NCBI GenBank assembly: GCA_001566295.1
Contig: KQ964250.1
Coordinates: forward strand, 930,001 to 994,000
Direction of reading: 5' to 3'
DNA from: Microdochium bolleyi
Taxonomy: Eukaryota > Ascomycota > Sordariomycetes > Xylariales > Microdochiaceae
DNA: 64,000 nucleotides
Shown here: in pieces, positions 21,051 to 31,384 of the stretch
Position numbering within the stretch: the stretch's first letter is position 1
Layout of the letters: every line of letters starts with the position of its first letter
Position numbers and translations under genes: made by a program
The notes under the pieces: generated by a model
What the model saw: only the letters and a program-made list of their open reading frames with translations
What the model was told of the DNA's origin: nothing
Databases searched by the model: none

Positions 21051-21805
21051 CGTGCACGGGATTATCCTCCTACGAGGTACTTGCTGACTGATGGTGCGGT
21101 GGTTGATCAGACGAGCCAGTGTACTTGGGTGGCCAAAATCGCTTCAGAATCAACGCCTGTATTATTTAAGGAATGTGGTGATGTGAATTGCTGAACCGTG
21201 GATGGATGTTGCTGTTGAAAGAGAGCTTGCCCCACTATCAATTGCTTGAGTGCATTGTGTTATTGTATTGAAAGCGCGTCTCCAGTTAGTGGCCTGGCGC
21301 GTAAAGAATCCGCCCGTTGAGACTCCCTAGCACAATTGTCCTTGATAACATGTACATTGGATACTATCATGTATGAATGTGATACTTGCGGTTGGAATCC
21401 CGAGAGACACAGAATCGGGGGTTCAGCACCCTCGACAGGGTGACAGCGCACAAAATGTTGCAGATTGCAGGGGTCAGACATGGTTGACGATCGTTTCAGC
21501 ACAATTAAAGGTGCGGCTGAACGATGAGCGTGCGCGGGGAGTTGTCAGGCCGTCTTATTATTGCCCAAGTTTTGTCGTCTCTTTGTGACTGGGACCTGGT
21601 TTTCGCTGTTGGCATTGCGAGGCACTCGACTGCTCTACACCTTTGCCATTCCACGGCCTCTGTTTCGTGCCGACTTGAAGTTATTAGTACGGTCTTGTGT
21701 CATTCCGAAGCCTTGTGAGACTCGCATGCTCGGTTTATGACGAATTTGACCCTTCAATCTCAATGGCCCACCAAGCACTTTCATCAAACAACTAACCGGA
21801 TCGAA
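21051..21805. other. Divergent promoter region between CDC26 and the membrane protein gene
   Basis: This stretch carries the leaders of two divergent genes. An in-frame ATG at 21737 would lengthen the next protein by 23 residues. No further gene is seen. Confidence 0.5.
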
Positions 21806-22666
21806 ATGACGGTGCTCACGACAGGAGGGCAGCACAGCCCGGCAACACAGACCGGCCATGACCAGAACAGCGCTGAAACCAAGCCCGAAGCGTCCAAGAA
21901 CCCCATAGAGCATATCTTCGACCGCATGTTCACAGTAGGCTTCGGCAGATGGCTAATCTCGATGGTGGTCCTTGGTCTGGCTGCGGGCATCGTCTCCAAG
22001 CGGCCTGTGGGCGGTCTTCGAGCTGCTGCTATCTATAATATCGCCATAGTGAGTTACCCGTTCCGGACACATTCGGACAGAACTGTAGCTGACTCTTGCT
22101 GCTCAGGGATGTCTGCACTTCTTCCTGCCAGGACCTATAGCGACTGGGCGTGCGGCAACAGACCCTCGCCCGCCAATGTGGTACTACATTGTCCTCACGC
22201 TGTCGACGATCGCATGGCTGTCCGCCTTCCCGCTTATTTTTGCCTTTTCCGACCCGGAGGACGACGCTTATGTGATCTTCGAGGTGTCGCCAGACAACGA
22301 CAAGCGACGGCGAGGACTCTTCGGGCTAAGCCTCAGCGCGGGACAATCGACGCTGGCTGTGCTGGAGAACATCAGTCTGGCCTGCGGCGCAATGGGCGTT
22401 TGCTGCTTGTAAGTGAACTCTCCTGCCCTCGTGTTGTCTGTTGCCAAGAGTGTGAGCTGATGGTTGGTTTGTCTCGTCTTCGTGACAGCATCTTCTGTGT
22501 ATATCAATGGTACGGCCTCTACAAGCTGGCGACAACACAGTGGACTCCGGAGCAGCTCGCGGAGGCATGGACGGCGTGGGAGGCAGAACGTGGGACGAGG
22601 AAGCTGAAAGAGGAAGAGAAGAAGATGCGGAAGGCTGTCAAGCAGACTCAAGCAGCGCCAGGGTAG
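21806..22666 (+). CDS. Unrecognised four-helix membrane protein
   Basis: A predicted 240-residue protein from three exons: 21806-22048, 22107-22408 and 22489-22666. All junctions keep frame and the total is exactly 241 codons. I do not recognise the family. After a polar N-terminus, hydrophobic segments occur at about residues 47-64 (RWLISMVVLGLAAGIV), 71-88 (AAAIYNIAIGCLHFFLPG), 105-125 (YYIVLTLSTIAWLSAFPLIF) and 160-185 (SLACGAMGVCCFIFCVYQWY). A soluble loop with EVSPDNDKRRRGLFG lies between the third and fourth. The C-terminus is a charged helix (LKEEEKKMRKAVKQ), probably cytosolic and coiled. No signal peptide or catalytic motif is seen. I chose the ATG with a purine at -3; the upstream in-frame ATG at 21737 has T at -3. 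Confidence 0.75.
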   Translation: MTVLTTGGQHSPATQTGHDQNSAETKPEASKNPIEHIFDRMFTVGFGRWLISMVVLGLAAGIVSKRPVGGLRAAAIYNIAIVSYPFRTHSDRTVADSCCSGMSALLPARTYSDWACGNRPSPANVVLHCPHAVDDRMAVRLPAYFCLFRPGGRRLCDLRGVARQRQATARTLRAKPQRGTIDAGCAGEHQSGLRRNGRLLLVSELSCPRVVCCQECELMVGLSRLRDSIFCVYQWYGLYKLATTQWTPEQLAEAWTAWEAERGTRKLKEEEKKMRKAVKQTQAAPG

Positions 22667-23252
22667 ACATGCTGGCAAGTGGTCTTATACATAGATGTGT
22701 GCAGGTGTGAGTATTCATAACTTGTACGAGTAAACATCGAGAACGACCTCGAACCTGAAGTTGTGCTTGCTTGTCAATCGTGGTGGAGATGCACTCCGAT
22801 GGGAATACTGAAGTCCATGGAAGCTCAACCTGTCCGTGCCCAATCACGCGGCGGGTGAACAAGCCCCGAGGCCCCCTCGACGTCACCTCGCGGTAGGTGC
22901 TTGTGCCTGGAGCTCAAGTCCTTATCGGGGGCGGGCCGGGGATCTTCCGTTATCGCAGCAGGGCGCGGAATCAGCAGAGATGCGCTTTGCGACCGGCAGC
23001 AACCAGGGCCTGCGAATCACGGGCCGCCCTGGCTGCTTGGCCGCTGGCTGGTCCACTCCGACTAGCGCAAGCTCGACTCCTGGGGAAGAAGAGCAGCACT
23101 TACTCGACGCTCCTGCCGCAGCGCGCCGTCCATCGTCCCCTGCCTCTTCTCTCGAAAAGTGCTTTCCCTCCACGGCCACCCTGCCTGCCCACCTCATCAC
23201 ACAGCCTTCTGCTCTGGGCCGCACGCGTCGATCTTGCGATCCCCTCCCCCAG

Positions 23253-23273
23253 ATGCCATCTGCATTCATGTAG
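23253..23273 (+). promoter_or_regulatory. Upstream ORF in the SIN3 leader
   Basis: ATG plus five codons and TAG (MPSAFM), ending three bases before the donor of the leader intron. If it lies in the transcript it would be translated before the SIN3 start and could reduce or time SIN3 synthesis. Function is inference. Confidence 0.4.
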
Positions 23274-23276
23274 AGC

Positions 23277-23500
23277 GTGAGTAATACCCGCCCGCGTCCC
23301 CTCGCTCTTGTCGCGCCGTCCCTCCTCCGCCGTCGGCCACGCCTCTTCGAGACACCCACCCCAGCTCTCCTCGGGTTGCCAGAGCTGAACCGCCATCCAC
23401 TACCCGAGCATTCGTCCTTCACACAATCTATCGGCAAGGCCTTGCATTCATTGTCCACAAGGACCTCTCCCCTAACCAGTTGCTAACGCCTCCCCCCCAG
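23277..23500 (+). other. 5' UTR intron of SIN3
   Basis: The donor is GTGAGT, the branch point TGCTAAC (23481-23487) and the acceptor a CCCCCCCAG tract. The intron is 224 bases and lies wholly upstream of the first SIN3 ATG. Confidence 0.7.
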
Positions 23501-23527
23501 TCTCGCGACTACCTCGAAAGCCCTCGA

Positions 23528-26500
23528 ATGCGAAGCGCCATGAATACCCGTCCTGACGACGGCCACCCTGAGCGAGACTCAGCGGATCGCCATCACCACC
23601 GCGATCCATATCCTCCCGGCGCGCCGCATCACAGCAATGCCGCTTCTCTTCCGATACACCAGCCTGTAGCCTCCAGAGTCTCGGGCGCGATCCACAGCCC
23701 CGGCGGGCTTCTCGCCAGCCACGGGGGCGCGCCCGCGGGTCACCCACCCGGCCATTCAGCCTACGGCCCCGATGCGAACCGAACCCAACCTCAACACGCA
23801 CAAAACTTGTCAAGTCAGATGTTTGGCGCCCTTGGCGGTCCTGGTTCACACGCGGGTCCGGCCAACGGGTCGAGCGCACCCTTTGGCGGGCCCCTGCAAG
23901 ATGGCGCAACTCGCCCACCACAAGGTCACCACTTTGCTGGTGGCCCTCCGGGCCCATCGCCGAACGTCGCGCAGGCACCGCAGAACGCCGCGAATAATGC
24001 TGCCTTACCGCAGGGCCAGCAACCAATCCTGAATGTGAGTGCATGTCTCGTCGCCTTCATTGTGACCTTGTTTATTCTGGCTGCGCCTCGAATGGCTCAA
24101 CCACGCTTCGCGAGGAGCCGGGCACCTGTGGCTGGGAATCTCGTGGCGCGCAAGCTGCGAGGTTTGGACAGCCGTTGCTCATCACAGCAAGCTGGAGATG
24201 CAAGAGCTTGCTTCAGGCCTTGCACGTGGCGAGTACGACAATGGCAAGCGTCTTACAGTGCCTGCTGCGGCGCTCGGGCTTTTTCGGGGCGCGATCGTCA
24301 CCTTTTTGACAGCCTCGCTTTCAGAGATCGTTGTTGTCATGTACTAGTCTGAAAAAACACACCGCGTTGCTTAGCGTCGCTAACAATATTCTCACGCAGG
24401 ATGCTCTCAGCTACCTCGACCAAGTCAAGGTTCAGTTTGCCGACCAGCCAGATGTATACAACAAGTTTCTTGATATCATGAAGGATTTTAAAAGTCAGAC
24501 GTATGTTCTTTGTCCAGCTGTTGGAATTTGCACATCGCCATGGACTGACCCAGCCGTTGCGCATCAGAATTGACACTCCAGGTGTAATCAACCGAGTATC
24601 CGAGCTCTTTTCCGGCCATCCGAACTTGATACAAGGCTTCAACACGTTCTTGCCCCCGGGCTACCGAATAGAATGCGGCGCTGGCAACGATCCGAACACA
24701 ATCCGAGTCACCACTCCTATGGGCACAACTGTACAGTCTATTACGGGCAGAGCTACACAACCTGATGGCCAACATGCTCAGAGCGGCTCCGGAGGACCCT
24801 TCTTCAACCACCGCCCTGCCAACTGGCAACAGACTCAAGCGCAGCACAGCATAGAAAGTCCCGAGGCGGCTTTCAGCAATCCGGTGGCTGCAGGTCCAAG
24901 CTTGTTCCTTGGTGGTCTCAACAACCCACCAGGGCCGGATCCCCATCAGCACAGTCGCAGTGCCCCTCAGAATGCGAACACGACACCGAATGCGCCGACT
25001 GCGCGCAATGCCTTAACACCGACCCCAACCGGTCCTCTTGGTGGGCCGAATGGCAGCGCCGGCTCTCAGCAGGCCAGCATGGAAAAGCGCGGTCCTGTGG
25101 AGTTCAACCACGCTATCAGCTACGTAAATAAGATCAAGGTATGCAGTGCTTCTTTCTTGCAGCAAGTCCGCAAACGGTTCGACTAACCACGGGCACAGAA
25201 CCGTTTCCAGGACAAGCCCGAGATTTACAAACAGTTCCTGGAAATACTACAGACTTATCAACGGGAGCAAAAGCCCATTCAGGACGTGTACGCCCAGGTT
25301 ACCAGCCTCTTCAACACCGCTCCGGATCTTCTCGAAGATTTCAAACAATTCCTGCCTGAGTCCGCTGCTTCTAGCAAGGGCAACCACCAGCGAGCGGAAG
25401 ACATGCTTGGCGGCCTCGGAGGGCTTGCCCAAGGCACTCCTCAGCCTCCACACACTGCAAGGGACGGCCAGAAGCTGCCCCCAGTGGGCAACTTCGCACC
25501 TCCTGCAAGCGCCACCAAAGACAACAAGAAGCGACCCAGGAATGACAAGCAGCCCCCTCCGCCGACGCCAAGCGCTGCACCAATGGTCATGGAGAGCCCG
25601 ATTTCTGCTGCGCGGTCAATTCCAGGAGTCGGCAGCAGTAGCAAGCGACCCAAGGTTACACACAAGCCCCTTGCCGGTGATGCGTCTTCGATAGAACCCA
25701 CTCTAACCCCGATCATGCCGGAGCCTCTACCGCCAACGTCATCCAGCAATGCGACCGCAGAGGAGCTCGGATTTTTCGAGAAGGTGAAGAAGTACATCGG
25801 CAACAGGTCGACCATGAACGAGTTTCTCAAGCTCTGCAACATGTATTCTCAGAGTCTTATCGACACCAATGACCTGGTACACAAAGCGAGCTTGTTCATC
25901 GGAGGCAATCCGGAGCTCATGCAGTGGTTCAAGACGTTTGTCGGCTACGAAGGCCTAGACGAGATTATTGAGAACCGGCCTCGGCCACCCGCGGAGAAGG
26001 TCTCCCTCAGCAACTGCCGCGGCAGTGGGCCAAGCTATCGTCTGCTGCCTCGTAGAGAGAAGCTCAAGCCCTGTGGTGGGAGAGACGAGATGTGCAATGC
26101 CGTCCTGAACGATGAATGGGCTTCACATCCCACATGGGCTTCAGAAGACTCTGGGTTCGTGGCCCATCGAAAGAACGCGTTTGAAGAGGGCCTGCACCGC
26201 ATTGAGGAGGAACGTCACGACTATGACTTCAACATCGAGGCCAATCTTAAGTGCATCCAGTTGCTTGAGCCCATCGCCCAGCAGATGCTCAACCTTAACC
26301 CTCAAGAGCGCGAGCACTTCCAGATGCCACCGGGCCTTGGTGGACCTAGCACGTCCATCTACAAGCGCGTATTGAAGAAGATTTACGGACCCGAGAAGGG
26401 TGCAGAGGTTGTCAACGACATGTTCCTTGACCCTTTCGCGGTGGTACCGGTTGTCCTGGCCAGGCTCAAGCAGAAGGACGAAGAATGGCGTTTTACACAG

Positions 26501-28477
26501 AGAGAGTGGGAGAAGGTGTGGCAAGCACAAACCGAGATCATGCATCTGAAGAGTCTCGATCACATGGGCATCCAGGTCCGGCAGAATGACAAACGCAATC
26601 TCTCTGCGAAGCACATTGTCGACATCATCAAGACCAAGCACGAAGAGCAGCGCCGCCTCCGAAGCGCCAAGAACAAACTGCCGCGCTACCAATTCGCGTA
26701 CGACTTTGGCGATGAGGATCTCATTCTCGACATGTTGCGTTTCCTTGTGCTCTATGTCTCAAACACCGGGCTTCACAGTAACGCTGAGAAAGAGAGGATG
26801 ATCGACTTCTTCGAATCTTTCATTCCGCAGCTCTTCGATTTGTCGGAGGAGAAGGTGCAAGAACGCCTGAACGACATCGACAGGGACTCGGCTGAAGAGG
26901 ACTCTGAAGAGCAACTTCCCGCTGAGCTTACCAATGGTCGCTCGCGGCGCAACGGCAAGAAATCCGACTTGCTTCGCGGTGTTCTTGATCCTAGTCGCAG
27001 TGGCACCAAGAGTAGAACTCAGAAGGAAGACAGCGCCATGTCGGGCAGCAAGGAGACTACCCCAGATGTCAACTCTGCCAACGAAGAAGAGATGGCAGAT
27101 GCGCCAGACGAGGCTGCACCTGCCCAGCTCTCCAACGAACGCTGGCTCCCAACCGTGCCACTTGCAACCGTGGTCCAGGGTGAAAACCCATTGCTGGATG
27201 CTGATGGAGAGCTCAAGGCTGACGGATTCTTCCCTCGTCCTTGGTACAACTTCTTCTGCAACTCGACGATCTACGTGTTCATTACACTATTCCAAACCAT
27301 CTACAAGAGGCTCAAGGAAGTCAAGGATGCCAGCCCCGAGAGCGTCATGGTGGAAATTAAGCGTGCTAAAGTGAAGCAGGCGGCCAAGGAGATCGGACTG
27401 TCCATTAACGAGCTCAATTTCTTTGATGAGAAGGATCCTGCGTCGTTCTGGCCCAAGACCGTCGAGCTCATTGAAGACTTCATCAATGGCGAGGTCGATG
27501 AGAACAGGTACCAGGAAGTCCTCCGACGCTACTACTTGAAGAAGGGTTGGACTCTGTACACGATTCAAGATCTGATGCGCACCATGTGTCGCTCCGCCCT
27601 GATCTGCACCAGTTCTGATGCCAAGGAGAAGACTCCTGACTTGATTCAGCAATTCTTGGCGAGCCGGCAGCATGAGGAGACCAGTTACCAGACTGAGATC
27701 AGCGCCCGTAAGTTCGCTGAGAAGTGTATCAAGGACAACGACATGTTTGTCATTTGCTGGGTAAGTACAACATTAGACTCGCAAAAGCTATACATCAAAT
27801 ACTGACACACTCGTGCGATGTAGTTCCCAAGCAAGAAAGAGGCCACTGTTCGCTGGCTTCAACGCGATGAGACCACTTTCCACATGGACGAGATGGAGTT
27901 GCGCGAACGCTGGCAGTACTACATCTCTTCGTACATGCGTGTCGATCCCACGGAAGGAGTGTCGCGCTCGCGGCTACGCAAGACGGTGCTCGCACGCAAC
28001 CTGCCGTCAAGTGAGACGGATTCCGATGACGGCAGCACGCCTAAGCCAATTAAGTACGATGAGAGCCTGGTGCTGCGGATCTGCCTCAATTCGAACAAGA
28101 TCGTCTGGGAGAAGAACACATCCGAGTTCTTCATCTACTGGTCGCCGAGCGGCAGCGGTGCTAAGGGCGATGACCTGGGCAATACCGGTGCAGCCGGCGG
28201 CGAGGCTGATGGAGGCAGCGCCCCTGCCGCCCCTGCCACCGCCTCGTCCGAAGAAGACAAGGTCAAGACTGAGGAGCACGCCGCGCACGTATCTGAGCAT
28301 CGCAGCCAGCGCTTCCGCGAGAAGATGGTCATGAACAATGCCTGGATGCGCGGTATCAGCCAGGACGAGGTGCAGGCCGTCAACGAGAGGTTCCAGAAGT
28401 GGGTCAAGGACGGCGAGGTCCCAACCTCGAGCCTGCGAGGGGCTGACGTGAGAGTGGAGATGGAGATTGACCGGTGA
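23528..28477 (+). CDS. SIN3: Transcriptional corepressor SIN3
   Basis: A predicted 1464-residue scaffold of the Rpd3-type histone deacetylase complex. Exons are 23528-24034, 24400-24500, 24568-25138, 25199-27760 and 27824-28477. The N-terminal 165 residues are disordered (His/Pro/Gly-rich). Paired amphipathic helix 1 spans about 170-240 (ALSYLDQVKVQFADQPDVYN; IDTPGVINRVSELFSGHP; FNTFLPPGY). PAH2 is at about 379-445 (VNKIKNRFQDKPEIYKQFLE). PAH3 is at about 580-645 (FEKVKKYIGNRSTMNEFLKL). The HDAC-interaction region follows (SYRLLPRREKLKPCGGRDEM, NDEWASHP, HRIEEERHDYDFNIEANL). The conserved Sin3 C-terminal domain starts near residue 1040 (WYNFFCNSTIYVFITLFQTI). PAH domains bind repressors and the HID binds Rpd3/Hos2. 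The second junction uses the CAG six codons before GVINRV, which restores the canonical IDTPGV motif. Confidence 0.95.
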
Positions 28478-28997
28478 TATTGCTCGTCAGATTCTTCTCC
28501 TCTTCATCAAGCCCTCGACCACTTCTCCTCGGCTCTTGTCTTTTCTTTTGCATTTCCTCCCGGCGATGTGCCCGGCCCGTCCTCTGTACGGCGCGGCGGC
28601 GGTGGCGGTGGTGTACTCCTTTATTTTGGGCAGATATTTTAGCTGGAATAGGGACGGGAAAACGAACAGGATGTGGCCTTTGTTTCTAGCTCCCTACTTG
28701 GCCATAGTCATTTTCCCCCTCTCTTACTTCCTAGCCCATCTCGCATTGTCTCAACAGCTGGCGTTAGTGGCGCAGTTCAATCTACTTGTCCGTAGGAGCG
28801 TTACATTATGAAAACAATACATTCGTCGTTCCAATACAATCACGCTCGCGTAGTTTGGTTCTGTTTCTTTTGCTTCACCATGTTCTCATTAAATATAGTC
28901 TACTAATAGCTCCTTACCTCGAGGGTCTACAAGAATAAATTTGTCCCTAAGTATTTTGTACTCAATTTCCTTCCCCATTTTTGCTCGCTTCGAACAT
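28478..28997. other. Convergent 3' flanks of SIN3 and ERG10
   Basis: This stretch includes an AATAAA near 28933 on the plus strand. A 114-codon frame overlapping the SIN3 stop is hydrophobic by chance and has no motif. No gene is called. Confidence 0.5.
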
Positions 28998-30485
28998 TTA
29001 CTGCAGGTTCTCGATGACGATAGCGCTGGCACCGCCACCGCCGTTGCAGATACCAGCGACACCAATCTTGCCCTTCTTCTCGCGCAGTACGGTGGTCAGG
29101 GTGGTGAGGATGCGGGCGCCGGAGGCGCCGAGCGGGTGGCCGATGGCAACGGAGCCGCCGAAGACGTTGACGTTCTCGGAGGTGAGGCCGAGGAGCTGCA
29201 TGTTGGCGAGAGCGACGACGGAGAAGGCCTCGTTGATCTCGTAGTAGTCGACATCCTTGGCGGTGAGGCCGGCGTGCTTGATAGCCTTGGGGATAGCGAG
29301 GGCGGGCGCGATGGTGAAGCGCGAAGGGTCCCGGGCGGCATCGCCCCAGCCGAGGATCTTGGCGAGCGGGGTGACGCCGAGCTCCTTGACCTTGGCCTCA
29401 GACATGAGGACGAGGGCGGCGGCGCCGTCGTTGAGGGGCGCGGCGTTGGCGGCGGTGACGGAGCCGTCCTTGGGCTTGAAGACGGGGCGGACCGTCTTGA
29501 GCTTCTCGGCGTTGAGGTTCTGGGCCTCCTCGTCCTTGGTGACCTGGATGGCAGGCTTACCACGGCCGCCGCTGACCTCGACGGGGGCGATCTCCTTGGC
29601 GAAGATGCCGTCGTTGGTGGCCTTCTGGGCGCGAGTGTAGGTCTCGATGGCGTACTCGTCCTGAGCCTCGCGGGAGAGGTTGTGCTCGGTGGCGCAGAGC
29701 TCGGCGGCGAGACCCATGTGCTCCTTCGCGTAGGCGTCGGTCAGGCCGTCCTTGAGCATGCCGTCGACGAGGGTCTGGTCACCGAACTTTGTGCCGGAGC
29801 GCGAGGTCGGCAGGTAGTGCGGGGTGTTGGACATGGACTCGGTGCCACCGACGACGACAATGGAGGCGTTGCCCGTCATGATGGTCTGGGCGCCGAGGAT
29901 GGTGGCCTTGAGGGCGGAGGCGCAGACCTTGTTGACAGTCGTGGCGACGACGGACTCGGAGAGGCCGGCGCCGATGGCGCACTGGCGAGCCGGAGCCTGT
30001 CCCAGGCTTTAACACGGGAGGTGGAAGATGTTAGTGTCTGAGTTGCGTTCGGGCTTGTATCGTGGAGGAGGAGGGCGTGTCGTGGTGTGACGTACTTGGC
30101 AGAGAGGACATTGCCGTAGAAGACCTCCTCGACGTCTTCGGGCTTGATCTGGGGCACACGCTCGACGGCGGCTGAGGGAAGGTGAAGAAGGGTCAGTTGT
30201 GTTGTGCTTGTATAGGGGTGCTAAGACGGGCAGGTGGAGAGAGACGAACCCTTGATGGCGTGGGAGCCGAGCTGGATGGCGTTAAGGCTCGAGAGAGATC
30301 TAGTGAGTGAGGGGGAGAGGAGCGCCGGTCAGTCCATGTCCTCTACCCAAGACAGGTCGAATTCTCCTTTCTTCTTCTTCTTTCTTTTCTTGGGGAGAAC
30401 AAAAACAGGAGCAGGCATACCCAAGGAAGGAGCCAACGGGCGTCCGGGCCACGGAGGCAATGTAGACGGCGGGGAGGCCAGACAT
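28998..30485 (-). CDS. ERG10: Acetyl-CoA C-acetyltransferase (thiolase), cytosolic ERG10 type
   Basis: A predicted 399-residue thiolase that condenses two acetyl-CoA to acetoacetyl-CoA, the first step of the mevalonate and ergosterol pathway. Exons on the minus strand are 30485-30421, 30299-30250, 30171-30096 and 30006-28998, totalling exactly 400 codons. The acyl-accepting Cys92 lies in VNKVCASALKA. The second-half catalytic motifs are NEAFS, GGSVAIGHPLGASGAR (His) and CNGGGGASA (Cys). The protein starts directly with MSGLPAVYIASVARTPVGSF, so no mitochondrial presequence is present. It ends in NLQ without a peroxisomal PTS1. Both point to the cytosolic ERG10 form rather than a beta-oxidation thiolase. 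Three early small introns and one large final exon are notable. It is divergent from SNU114. Confidence 0.95.
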
Positions 30486-31384
30486 GGTGGGTGGCGGTCG
30501 TTGAGAGATGGTGATTTGAGGAATCTGCAGAGCTCAAGCAAGAAGGCAGAGAAGAAGCAGGAGGAGGAGTATGCGATGTTGACCGAAAGGAGGTACGGCC
30601 GGTTGAGGATGCCGTCCCAACGACGAGCAGCAGCTCTGGAGGGTCCAGCAGTTTATTCTGGGTCCGGCCCGCCATTGCCTCGACTGCCAGGCACAAAGTC
30701 GACTGATGCCCCTCCCTGGCTGCTTGCTAGCGACGTGCCGGTCCAGGGCCGGCCACAGGCACAGCTCACCGCCCCCGACCTGCATGGCCCGCTGGGCCAA
30801 TCTCGTCGAGCCTGCAGGCAGAGGCATTCCGGCTGCACCGGCTGCACTGGGTGCACAACTGGAGGTCTCTTGTCTCTCTGCTTCGTGGCGGGAGGCGAGC
30901 TCGGCCAGGACCAGGCGTGGGAATGGTGCAAGCCCTTGCTCCGAGGTCGCTGTGCCCCTCCCCGACCTCCAGGCACGCAAGGTCCCTGAGGGCCGCTGTG
31001 TCCAGCACGCCACAGGCGGTCGACCCGCTGGAGTGGTGCTGGATGATTGGCAGGCTCCAGTGCACCCCTGGGCGTCGGTACAGGGGGTCCTCCTCGCAGC
31101 CTTGCAGCTGCTCCATCCTGCTTGGCGCGCCTTGCCGCCAATCACGCTGCAGCTGCCGCAGCCTTGGTCCTTTTTTTCAGAGGACGCGGCTCAACTCGAC
31201 CCAGCACGCTCAGCGCATCGTCACCAGCCCGTCGCATCGCGCATTGAGCAGCCCTGTCCAACAACGAACCCGCGAACGTCAATCGGACGACCACGACGCA
31301 CCCCTCCCTTCGTGTGCATCAGCACCGCCGCCTACGACCCGCGCGCCCAGTCGTAAGCGCAAGCTGCGCTCCCGCCCACCCATC
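30486..31384. promoter_or_regulatory. Divergent ERG10-SNU114 intergenic region
   Basis: 899 GC-rich bases serve as the upstream region for both genes. The SNU114 frame stays open upstream of its conserved start (see rejected items). No TATA box or separate gene stands out. Confidence 0.5.

Larger units (their letters stand above)
22667..23527 (+). promoter_or_regulatory. SIN3 promoter and 5' leader
   Basis: This stretch lies between the membrane protein stop and the first SIN3 ATG. It is GC- and pyrimidine-rich. Its 3' part contains a short upstream ORF and a well-formed leader intron (both listed). No other gene is seen. Confidence 0.55.

Noticed and set aside
24501..24590. Use of the ACTCCAG acceptor just before GTGTAATC in SIN3
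   Set aside because: It breaks the reading frame. The CAG ending at 24567 restores the canonical IDTPGV motif of PAH1.
28941..30041. A 366-codon plus-strand frame across ERG10
   Set aside because: It is antisense to the thiolase exons, and its Gly/Val/Glu/Leu-rich composition is what the complement of GC-rich codons produces. ERG10 motifs and splice sites are clear on the other strand.
30851..31384. N-terminal extension of SNU114 by up to about 178 codons
   Set aside because: The frame is open upstream, but the family starts at MDDLYDEFGN, and the upstream residues are Ser/Pro/Arg/Cys-rich without similarity.
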